Assembly: GCA_027083475.1 (NCBI GenBank)
Contig: JALWON010000233.1
Coordinates: 3,235 to 18,487 of the forward strand
Source: Sulfurimonas sp.
GTDB lineage: Bacteria; Campylobacterota; Campylobacteria; Campylobacterales; Sulfurimonadaceae
Direction: 5' to 3'
Length of the DNA: 15,253 nt
The position numbers were made by a program, and so were the translations under genes. The notes under the pieces are model-generated. The model was not told the DNA's origin. It saw only the letters and a program-made list of their open reading frames with translations, and made no database searches. Positions 6,118-13,319 of the stretch are shown in pieces (within the stretch, counting starts at the first letter, position 1; the number at the start of each line of letters is the position of its first letter).

Positions 6118-7479
6118 ATGGCTGAAACGCATCCTCAACAACCTCGTAACAACCAAAAAGCTAAAAATAACAATAACCGCAATAACAACAACTCAAAACG
6201 CACACACACTCCTGTCAAAGGCTCTAGTGTAGAAGAGTTACGTACAAAACCCATTGAAGAACTTATCAGTATTGCTGAATCATTAAAAGTGGAGCATCCT
6301 CAAGAGCTTAAACGCCAAGATGTTATCTTTGAAATTTTAAAAGCACAAACAGCACAAGGCGGTTTTATTCTCTTTAGTGGTATTTTAGAGGTAATGCAAG
6401 ATGGCTATGGTTTTATCCGCTCCATAGACAAGTCATTTAATGAATCTATCAATGATGCCTATGTTTCCAATACACAAATCAAAAGATTTGCCATTCGAAA
6501 CGGAGATGTTGTCACAGGACAAGTCCGCCCGCCAAAAGATCAAGAGCGTTACTATGCCCTCATCAAAATAGAAGCTGTCAATGGGCTCCCGCCAGAAGAG
6601 AGCAAAAAACGCCCTCTTTTTGAAAACCTTGTTCCCCTCTATCCACAAGAAAGAATTCAACTCGAGTACAATGAGAAAGGTTTAACAGGGCGTATGCTTG
6701 ACCTCTTTTCACCTATTGGGAAAGGGCAGCGTGGTCTCATTGTTGCACCACCACGTTCAGGAAAAACAGAACTTCTCAAAGAGATTGCCCATGGTATTAC
6801 AGCCAACCATGCCGAAATTGACTTAATGGTTTTACTTGTAGATGAGCGTCCTGAAGAGGTAACAGATATGGAGAGAAGTGTAAAAGGGGAAGTCTACTCT
6901 TCTACCTTTGATATGCCTGCAAAAAACCATGTGAAAGTCGCTGAGATGGTGATAGAAAAAGCAAAACGCCGTGTTGAGATGGGGCGTGATGTTGTCATAC
7001 TCCTTGACTCTATTACTCGTCTCGCTCGTGCCTATAACACCGTCACACCATCAAGTGGAAAAGTCCTCTCAGGAGGTGTTGATGCCAATGCCCTGCATAA
7101 ACCAAAACGTTTCTTTGGAGCAGCAAGAAATATTGAAAAAGGGGGCAGCCTTACCATCATAGCTACCGCACTTGTAGATACAGGAAGCCGTATGGATGAA
7201 GTTATCTTTGAAGAGTTCAAAGGAACAGGTAACATGGAAGTCGTGCTCGATAGAAAAATTGCTGATAGACGTATCTACCCTGCTATTGATATTCTCAAAT
7301 CAGGCACACGTAAAGATGACTTGCTCATTGGAAAAGAAGCGTTACAAAAAGTATTTATTCTGCGTCAAATGCTCCATAAACAAGACAATGAAGTCGAAGC
7401 ACTCAAATTTATCTACAATACTATGGGTAAAAACGAAACAAACGCAGAGTTCCTTGAAAGTATGAATACGGACAAATAA
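6118..7479 (+). CDS. rho: Transcription termination factor Rho
   Basis: A hexameric RNA-dependent ATPase/helicase that ends transcripts. The 453 residues hold, in order: a low-complexity Asn/Lys-rich N-terminus (10-27, with two NNNN runs), the Rho N helical domain (about 37-76), and the OB-fold primary RNA site (about 83-155, with GYGFIRS and YVSNTQIKRFAIRNGD). The ATPase core follows, with Walker A APPRSGKT at 210-217, Walker B DVVILLDS at 291-298, the Q-loop SGKVLSGGVDANAL around 313-326, and the R-loop/DRKIADRR region around 378-385. It is longer than E. coli Rho (419), the extra lying at the N-terminus. ATG 6118 follows a modest TAAGG site. The stop overlaps the murI start by one base. 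Confidence 0.97.
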   Translation: MAETHPQQPRNNQKAKNNNNRNNNNSKRTHTPVKGSSVEELRTKPIEELISIAESLKVEHPQELKRQDVIFEILKAQTAQGGFILFSGILEVMQDGYGFIRSIDKSFNESINDAYVSNTQIKRFAIRNGDVVTGQVRPPKDQERYYALIKIEAVNGLPPEESKKRPLFENLVPLYPQERIQLEYNEKGLTGRMLDLFSPIGKGQRGLIVAPPRSGKTELLKEIAHGITANHAEIDLMVLLVDERPEEVTDMERSVKGEVYSSTFDMPAKNHVKVAEMVIEKAKRRVEMGRDVVILLDSITRLARAYNTVTPSSGKVLSGGVDANALHKPKRFFGAARNIEKGGSLTIIATALVDTGSRMDEVIFEEFKGTGNMEVVLDRKIADRRIYPAIDILKSGTRKDDLLIGKEALQKVFILRQMLHKQDNEVEALKFIYNTMGKNETNAEFLESMNTDK

Positions 7480-8222
7480 TGAAAGTTGGTGTTTTTGATA
7501 GTGGTATTGGTGGTTTAACAGTTGTAAAATCACTGCTTGAACACCAACTCTTTGAAGAGATTATCTACTTTGGAGACACTGCTCGTGTTCCTTATGGGAG
7601 CAAAGACAAAAACACCATCATCCGTTATGCGATTGAAGCCGTAGAGTTTTTTAAAAATTTCCAACTCGATATGATTATTGTCGCTTGCAACAGTGTGAGT
7701 GCTTATGCTCTTGCTGAAATGCAAGAGTCTGCTCACTGCCCTGTCATCGGTGTGGTGGAAGCTGGTGTTTTAGCGACACAAAATGCACTTGAGAAAAAAG
7801 ATGCGAACATTCTCATTCTGGGAACAAACGCAACCATCAACTCAAAAGCCTATGAAAATGGTTTAAAAAATTTAGATTTTCAAAACCTTCAAGCCAAGGC
7901 AACTCCACTTTTTGTTTCCCTTGTAGAAGAGGAAATTTTTGATGGAGCTATTGTCGAAGCAACATTACAACACTATTTTCACAAACTCTCCCATCCCGAT
8001 GCACTCATTTTAGGCTGTACCCATTTTCCCCTTTTAGCCACTTCTTTTCAAAACTATTTTGGAAAAGAGACGAAACTCATTCACTCTGGCGATGCGATTG
8101 TGGAGTACCTTGAGCGAACATTTGATTTTCCCACAAAACAGACACACCCATCCCTGCAATTTTTTGCCTCAGAAAACCCTGAGGCTCTGCGTTTGATTGC
8201 AAAGAAGTGGCTCAATGTCTAA
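7479..8222 (+). CDS. murI: Glutamate racemase
   Basis: Interconverts L- and D-glutamate in the cytoplasm, supplying D-glutamate for peptidoglycan. At 247 residues it is of normal size. The two catalytic cysteines are Cys70 in VACNSVSA and Cys180 in GCTHFPLL, with His182 following. The N-terminal substrate loop GVFDSGIGGL begins at residue 4 (Asp7, Ser8), and DTARVPYG is at 33-40. The ATG at 7479-7481 overlaps the rho stop (TAATG) with no independent ribosome site visible, so it probably depends on coupling to rho. The gene ends 8 bases inside murD, whose enzyme uses the D-glutamate. Confidence 0.97.
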   Translation: MKVGVFDSGIGGLTVVKSLLEHQLFEEIIYFGDTARVPYGSKDKNTIIRYAIEAVEFFKNFQLDMIIVACNSVSAYALAEMQESAHCPVIGVVEAGVLATQNALEKKDANILILGTNATINSKAYENGLKNLDFQNLQAKATPLFVSLVEEEIFDGAIVEATLQHYFHKLSHPDALILGCTHFPLLATSFQNYFGKETKLIHSGDAIVEYLERTFDFPTKQTHPSLQFFASENPEALRLIAKKWLNV

Positions 8223-9417
8223 ACGCATCTCAATTTTTGGCTATGGCACAACCACAAAAGCACTGGCAAAACATATAAAAAATGCTGTTTTTTATGATGA
8301 CAATTGCACAGAACCCTACGGTGGTGTAAACAACTCTTTTGTAAGACCTGCTGTTGAATTTAATCCTGACAATTCCGATTTAGAGATTACCTCTCCAGGT
8401 ATTCCTCCTTCTAATGCACTTATCAAACGTGCCAAAAACCTCATCAGCGAGTATGATTACTTCGCCGATGTCATGAACCTCAAAGTTTGGATCAGTGGTA
8501 CCAATGGCAAAACAACCACCACACAAATGCTGCACCATCTCTTAGCAGACAAGGGAGCAGTTGCGGGAGGAAATATTGGCACACCGCTGGGGAAACTCTC
8601 CTCTGATGCCCCTATTTGGATTTTAGAAACAAGCTCATTTACCATGCACTATACAAAATATGCCAAACCAAATATCTATATTTTACTCCCGCTCTCACCA
8701 GATCATTTAAGTTGGCATGGCAGTATGCAAGACTATGTAAACGATAAGCTCAAGCCTTTAAGCATGATGTCTGCTCAAGATACTGCTATTGTTCCTCAAG
8801 CCTATAAAAACACCCCAACACAAGCCAAACTCATTTCCTACAAAGATGCCCAAGATCTTGCAAAAACTTTTGCCATTGCAAGCGAAAAAATAAAATTTCA
8901 AGCTGCATTTTTAACAGATGCACTTTTAGCCATGGCTGTAGATAAGCTTCTTTTTGATCGTGTAGATTATGAAAAAATAAACACTTTTACTCTTGACCCA
9001 CACCGTCAAGAGGAGCTTTTAGACTCCCAAGGCAGACTCTGGGTCAATGACACAAAAGCCACCAATCTCGATGCCACCATCGCCGCTGTCAAAAGGTATG
9101 AGTCCTCTTTTATTCATCTTATTTTAGGTGGTGATGACAAGGGAGTTGATCTAAACGAACTCTTTGCATTTTTACAAGATAAAAAGCTCCATATTTATAC
9201 CATTGGCACCAACAAAACAAAACTTCTCCAACTCGCACAAAACTATAATATCCCTTGTTCGCGTTGTAAAAATCTCCAAGAAGCCATCTTTGACATAGAC
9301 ACACAACTCAAAAAAGATGAAGTCGCCCTTCTCTCTCCAGCAGCTGCAAGTTTAGATGAATTTTCCTCTTATGCTGAGCGCGGGAATCTTTTTAAAAACA
9401 CCGTACAAAACCTCTGA
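8215..9417 (+). CDS. murD: UDP-N-acetylmuramoylalanine-D-glutamate ligase
   Basis: Adds D-glutamate to UDP-MurNAc-L-Ala using ATP in cytoplasmic peptidoglycan synthesis. From ATG 8215 it has 400 residues. Visible are an N-terminal UDP-binding Rossmann start (ISIFGYGTTTKAL), the P-loop GTNGKTTT at 95-102, GGNIGTPL at 118-125, the ETSSF motif at 138-142, SPDHLSWHGS at 161-170, a likely carbamylated lysine near 178 (YVNDK), NDTKATN at 278-284 and GGDDKGVDL at 305-313, ending with SPAAASLDEFSSYAERG. The sequence style matches Campylobacter MurD, which is also short next to E. coli (438). A TTG at 8197 would add six residues, but the ATG leading straight into SKRISIFGYG is preferred. It overlaps murI by 8 bases. 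Confidence 0.95.
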   Translation: MSKRISIFGYGTTTKALAKHIKNAVFYDDNCTEPYGGVNNSFVRPAVEFNPDNSDLEITSPGIPPSNALIKRAKNLISEYDYFADVMNLKVWISGTNGKTTTTQMLHHLLADKGAVAGGNIGTPLGKLSSDAPIWILETSSFTMHYTKYAKPNIYILLPLSPDHLSWHGSMQDYVNDKLKPLSMMSAQDTAIVPQAYKNTPTQAKLISYKDAQDLAKTFAIASEKIKFQAAFLTDALLAMAVDKLLFDRVDYEKINTFTLDPHRQEELLDSQGRLWVNDTKATNLDATIAAVKRYESSFIHLILGGDDKGVDLNELFAFLQDKKLHIYTIGTNKTKLLQLAQNYNIPCSRCKNLQEAIFDIDTQLKKDEVALLSPAAASLDEFSSYAERGNLFKNTVQNL

Positions 9418-9442
9418 TTAAATAAACTTTTAACTCTATAAA

Positions 9443-9471
9443 TGCTAAAATGATTCCAATTCATCACGGAG
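9443..9471 (+). promoter_or_regulatory. Promoter and ribosome site of dnaX
   Basis: Extended -10 TGCTAAAAT at 9443-9451, then CGGAG at 9467-9471 six bases before the TTG start at 9478. The strong ribosome site supports the non-ATG start. dnaX could also receive read-through from murD, 60 bases upstream. Confidence 0.55.
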
Positions 9472-9477
9472 TCACTC

Positions 9478-11106
9478 TTGAAAGCAGCATCTGAAGTATT
9501 AGCACGAAAATACCGTCCCTCAAATTTTGATGAGCTGATAGGACAAGAGACCATTGCACAAACTCTCTCCCTTGCACTCGACTCCAATCGTCTCTCACAT
9601 GCCTACCTTTTTTCAGGGCTGCGCGGGAGTGGAAAAACTTCAACAGCCCGTATTTTTGCAAAGGCTCTCATCTGTGAAGAGGGGATGAGCCATCACCCTT
9701 GTGGCAAATGCTCCAACTGTACTATGGCGATTGAAGGTCGGCATATGGACATCATCGAGATGGACGGTGCAAGTAGTCGCAAGATTGATGACATTCGTGA
9801 TTTGGTGGAGCAAACAAAGTATAAACCTGCTGTAGCACGGTATAAAATCTTCATCATTGATGAAGTGCATATGCTGACAAAAGAGGCTTTTAATGCCCTT
9901 TTAAAAACACTTGAAGAACCCCCTGAGTATGTCAAATTTATCTTAGCTACCACAGACCCGCTGAAGCTTCCTGCAACGATTTTAAGTCGAACGCAACATT
10001 TTCGATTTAAAAGTATTGCTACACATAAAATCATTGAACATTTAGCCCATATTTTAAACCTTGAGGGCATTGGTTTTGAGCATGATGCCTTAGAGATTTT
10101 AGCACGCAGTGGGAGTGGGAGTCTGCGTGACACCTTAACACTCCTTGATCAAGCCATCATCTACTCCAAAAACCATGTTGATGTGCGCACCGTAACCGAT
10201 ATGCTTGGACTTGTCGATCCCAAATTCATCACTGAGCTTTTTCAAGCGATTTTCAACAAAGATTATGCCGCACTCGTAGAGTACACAAAATTTTTAGAAG
10301 ATTATGAGAGTGAAATGGTAGTCGATGAACTCATTGCCTACCTTAAAGAAAAAATGTACTCTCAAGATGCCCTCTTTTCAACCCTTGTTTTAGATAGATT
10401 CTTTAGAATTTTAAGTGATTCCAAGTACCTCTTTAGTATCAATGCCGATGGCTCTTTTGTACTTTCAATGATATTTTTTAAGATGATAGAAGCCTTGCGT
10501 ATTCGCGAGATTGACCAGATGATAGAGTCACTCCAAAGTGAAGTGACACGCCCTGAAATACAGATGCCCCAAGCGAGTAAAATCAAACTCCAATCCACAA
10601 CACCTGAAGCAGCGCATCTCATCAAACCAGAAGCCCAAAAAACTCTAGAGAAAAAACCTGAAATTGAAAATTTTGCACTCCTTCTTGAAAAAATCGCCGA
10701 TAGGAATTATGAACTGGGAGAGTGTTTTAAAAACAACATCTCTTTTGTCTCTTTTGAAGCAAACACACTCACTTGGGAGAGTTGTGCAGATGAGACCTGT
10801 AAAAAGAATCTCACCCATGGCTATGGTGTTGTCAAACAGCTTGTGCGAGAAATTTTTGGTTTTGAGACAAAAATCAAAGGAATTCCTTGCTCAAAACCAC
10901 CAAAAGAACACATACCACAAGGTGATCAAAGTGCTACTATGATTGAAGATGCCGAAATGGGAGGCGATGCAAGCTGTGTCTCAAACTGTAATGATGCACC
11001 ACCACTTGAAGAGACCGATGGTACAGACATCACAAAAGAGCCCATCGTACAAAAAGCAATAGAACTCTTTGAGGCCAAAAAAGTCACCATTCAATCTAAA
11101 ATATAA
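9478..11106 (+). CDS. dnaX: DNA polymerase III subunit gamma/tau
   Basis: The ATPase of the clamp loader, which places the sliding clamp on DNA and links polymerase cores. The 542 residues include SEVLARKYRPSNFDELIGQE at 5-24, Walker A GLRGSGKT at 47-54, zinc-site cysteines Cys66, Cys75, Cys78 and Cys81, Walker B IIDEVH at 126-131, LLKTLEEPP at 141-149 and the sensor/arginine-finger region LSRTQHF at 169-175. The C-terminal third is divergent, as in other tau tails. The start is TTG (9478-9480). No ATG lies nearby upstream, and a later start would cut the conserved VLARKYRP. The stop at 11104-11106 lies within the convergent ATPase gene, giving a 16-base tail-to-tail overlap. Confidence 0.95.
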   Translation: MKAASEVLARKYRPSNFDELIGQETIAQTLSLALDSNRLSHAYLFSGLRGSGKTSTARIFAKALICEEGMSHHPCGKCSNCTMAIEGRHMDIIEMDGASSRKIDDIRDLVEQTKYKPAVARYKIFIIDEVHMLTKEAFNALLKTLEEPPEYVKFILATTDPLKLPATILSRTQHFRFKSIATHKIIEHLAHILNLEGIGFEHDALEILARSGSGSLRDTLTLLDQAIIYSKNHVDVRTVTDMLGLVDPKFITELFQAIFNKDYAALVEYTKFLEDYESEMVVDELIAYLKEKMYSQDALFSTLVLDRFFRILSDSKYLFSINADGSFVLSMIFFKMIEALRIREIDQMIESLQSEVTRPEIQMPQASKIKLQSTTPEAAHLIKPEAQKTLEKKPEIENFALLLEKIADRNYELGECFKNNISFVSFEANTLTWESCADETCKKNLTHGYGVVKQLVREIFGFETKIKGIPCSKPPKEHIPQGDQSATMIEDAEMGGDASCVSNCNDAPPLEETDGTDITKEPIVQKAIELFEAKKVTIQSKI

Positions 11107-12080
11107 GCAAAGGCTTTTACCCACTCTTTAAAAAGTGGAGCATGCTCCATTTTGACACCATTTCTTTGTAAATCCTGAATCATCATCACAGAAAATTCAC
11201 TTTTCATCTTGAGGGCATATCGTAAAAGATTCTCAAGTTTGCTGTTATCTTCCAACACACGGCTCACTAAGCCTGAACTCAAAGCATAGAGTACATCTAC
11301 AGCTTCGCTCTGTTCCCCCTCTCCTGTTTGTAAAATAGCCTCTATATCTGGGAGTTTGTCCATCACTTTTACAAAATTTAAAAAGTCCACCGCGACCTCT
11401 TTGCCTACTGTACCACTCAGAACTTCTAAAAGCAGACTCCTCTCAAGTTCACTTTGTAAAACATTATGCACATACTCCCAAGAACGCGGTGTTGCAAAAC
11501 TTTTTGTATCGCTTTTTGCATCAAATGTAAACAAGTGCTCATTTTTATAAGAAATATAAGCAAGAATGCGTACATCAATGCCATTTTCAAATGCCCATAA
11601 ACGCCAATCTTGCACATTGACTTCCATCTCAAAATGCACAAAACGATTGGCAAGTGGTGCTGGCATTCTGTATGTTACCCCGCGATCACTCTCACGATTT
11701 CCCGCTGCAACAATCGCCCAATCATCAGGAAGCAGATACTCACCAATCTTTCTATCAAGAATCAACTGATATGCAGACGATTGCACACTTGGCGGTGCAG
11801 TATTGAGCTCATCTAAGAACAAAATTCCTGCCCCCTCTTTTGGTAAAAATGCAGGAGGTGCCCAAAGTGCTGTATGACTTGCTTTGTCGTAAAAAGGGAT
11901 CCCTTTTAAGTCTGTAGGATCCATCAATGCCAAACGCAAATCAATAAAGCCTATGCCTCTTTGTGTAGCAATTTGTTTGACAATAGAAGATTTCCCAACT
12001 CCCGGAGCACCCCAAAGAAATGTTGGCACCTTTTGTGCAACTAATGCCGCAATACTTTGACGCAGTTCACTTGCTTTCAT
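11091..12080 (-). CDS. MoxR-family AAA+ ATPase
   Basis: A 329-residue AAA_5/MoxR ATPase of the kind that usually acts as a chaperone maturing enzymes together with VWA-domain proteins. Motifs are Walker A GAPGVGKS at 24-31, DPTDLKGIP at 54-62, Walker B ILFLDELN at 86-93, sensor 1 AAGNR at 125-129, PLANRF with a likely arginine finger at 142-147, and FATPRSW at 195-201 at the sensor-2 position. The C-terminal part is helical. Its ATG overlaps the stop of the upstream gene by 4 bases (12077-12080), so the two are co-translated. The usual VWA or DUF2201 partner does not follow; dnaX converges instead. The client is unknown. Confidence 0.9.
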   Translation of the reverse strand: MKASELRQSIAALVAQKVPTFLWGAPGVGKSSIVKQIATQRGIGFIDLRLALMDPTDLKGIPFYDKASHTALWAPPAFLPKEGAGILFLDELNTAPPSVQSSAYQLILDRKIGEYLLPDDWAIVAAGNRESDRGVTYRMPAPLANRFVHFEMEVNVQDWRLWAFENGIDVRILAYISYKNEHLFTFDAKSDTKSFATPRSWEYVHNVLQSELERSLLLEVLSGTVGKEVAVDFLNFVKVMDKLPDIEAILQTGEGEQSEAVDVLYALSSGLVSRVLEDNSKLENLLRYALKMKSEFSVMMIQDLQRNGVKMEHAPLFKEWVKAFAYILD

Positions 12081-13246
12081 TCAACCATCCATCCTATATT
12101 TTCACTCTGTATATACGCTCCAAACCCCGCATTACTTTTGACATATTTTTCATAACGGCTATCGAGATGGAGTTGGTAGAGAATCTCTACAGGAGTATTC
12201 TCATTTTTTGCCAAAGCTTCATGGTAGGCTGTGTTTTCATATGCCTTTGTTAAAAACTCTTGTGGTGTTGCACTATTTTCATAGAGTGCCATCTGCACAT
12301 TTGCATCCCCTTTTTCTAAAAGGACTTCAAGTACTGTTCTTGCTAAACTGCTGTTGTTTGCAAGAAAAAGATTGACCCTTTCATCTTGTAAGGCAAGAAG
12401 TTCTTGTTGCATTGCCTGTGTCAGTGTTTCATTTTGTGCGACCTCTTTGTACTTTTTCACAAATTGGGCAAATAGTACTTCGTTGAGTTGCACAAAACAC
12501 ACCACATTCAAAGCAAGGGTCTCTTCTTGTAAAAAACGCTCCACTAAATCTTGTGTTAAATTTTTATTGAGAGAGAGGGCTTCTAAGATTTGTTCGCCCC
12601 CTTGGTTTGCAAACTTTTTTTGCATCGAAGCATCCAGATACTCACTCATGGCAATCGCTGCTTTGATTTTTGGATGAAAAGCAATGGGCTGGAGTTCTGC
12701 GATGGCTTGTAACAGTTTTGCTGATTTTGTTTGAGAAACAAGATGAATAAATCCTGTTGTAGCATACTGCACATTATGATTGCGTTCTATGTTTTCATAA
12801 AATCTTCCAATAAACGCCGCACTCACATCACGGTTATCATCATTTTCAAAAAAATCTTCTCCCTGCCAATCATACATTTTTATGAGTCGAAAAAACAATT
12901 TCTCTTCTAACATACTATTTTGCAAAAAACTTTTTAAACGCTCTTTATCGTGAGAGAGTTTCAAACTCATAAGCAGTGTGTCTGCATCGATGCTTTTTGC
13001 AAGTTGTGACTCAAGAGCATCAATGCTTAGAGAGGGTATTTTCCCTGCTTCATAGAGTTTTTCACTCTCTATTTGCTCATAGGGGGTCATCATACGCCCA
13101 TCAATACTCAAAATCACATCCTCTTGCATCTGAGAAACAACACTAATTTGATGGTGTTGCATTTGTGCTGCAAACTCCTCGGGTGAAAAAGCACGCGGTT
13201 TTCCAAAAAGGAGTACAGTTTTATTTTTTAAAGCTTCTAAATTCAT
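12077..13246 (-). CDS. Unknown protein, BRCT-like N-terminus and LRV-like repeats
   Basis: A cytoplasmic 389-residue protein without signal peptide or membrane helices. Residues 1-85 (LKNKTVLLFGKPRAF onward, then an A/E-rich end SIDALESQLAK) look like a small alpha/beta domain resembling BRCT, which is tentative. The rest is all-helical. Near the C-terminus an Asn-containing unit recurs: LANNSS (295), LYENSATP (321), LAKNENTP (345) and VKSNAGF (369), with asparagines at 298, 324, 348 and 372. The period of 24-26 matches leucine-rich-variant (LRV) repeats, and an earlier copy is likely at LSLNKNLT (224). I prefer ATG 13246. A GTG at 13261 would add five residues but overlaps the -10 box. It is first in a two-gene operon with the MoxR ATPase, so it may be the ATPase's adaptor or client (inference). 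Confidence 0.8.
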   Translation of the reverse strand: MNLEALKNKTVLLFGKPRAFSPEEFAAQMQHHQISVVSQMQEDVILSIDGRMMTPYEQIESEKLYEAGKIPSLSIDALESQLAKSIDADTLLMSLKLSHDKERLKSFLQNSMLEEKLFFRLIKMYDWQGEDFFENDDNRDVSAAFIGRFYENIERNHNVQYATTGFIHLVSQTKSAKLLQAIAELQPIAFHPKIKAAIAMSEYLDASMQKKFANQGGEQILEALSLNKNLTQDLVERFLQEETLALNVVCFVQLNEVLFAQFVKKYKEVAQNETLTQAMQQELLALQDERVNLFLANNSSLARTVLEVLLEKGDANVQMALYENSATPQEFLTKAYENTAYHEALAKNENTPVEILYQLHLDSRYEKYVKSNAGFGAYIQSENIGWMVE

Positions 13247-13252
13247 AAAAAC

Positions 13253-13258
13253 ATTATA
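13253..13258 (-). promoter_or_regulatory. -10 box giving a possible leaderless mRNA
   Basis: Minus strand GTGTATAATGTTTTTATG: a perfect TATAAT at 13258-13253, six bases, then the ATG at 13246. The transcript would begin at or within a base of the start codon. No Shine-Dalgarno is present. Confidence 0.55.
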
Positions 13259-13285
13259 CACATTTTTAAATTATTTTATTTTAGT

Positions 13286-13313
13286 TATAATCAAACAGAT
13301 AATTTTTAAGGAA
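13286..13313 (+). promoter_or_regulatory. Promoter and ribosome site of nhaA
   Basis: A perfect TATAAT at 13286-13291 (TTTTAGTTATAAT) and AAGGAA at 13308-13313 before the ATG at 13320. It is divergent from, and about 28 bases away from, the -10 box of the LRV/MoxR operon, so the two promoters may influence each other. Confidence 0.65.
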
Positions 13314-13319
13314 AATTCA

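Noticed and set aside
8197..8214. A TTG start for murD six codons earlier.
   Set aside because: The added residues lie before the conserved start of the Rossmann motif, and the ATG at 8215 gives the usual MurD N-terminus.
9693..10133. A 146-codon open frame opposite dnaX.
   Set aside because: Antisense shadow of the conserved ATPase core, with a Ser/Arg/Leu-skewed composition and no start signals.
10620..10665. Possible programmed frameshift in dnaX producing a short gamma subunit, at two A6 runs.
   Set aside because: The phase of the runs does not give a good A AAA AAG-type slippery heptamer, six A's are few for transcriptional slippage, and I see no strong downstream hairpin. A -1 shift would stop soon after, but that alone is weak.
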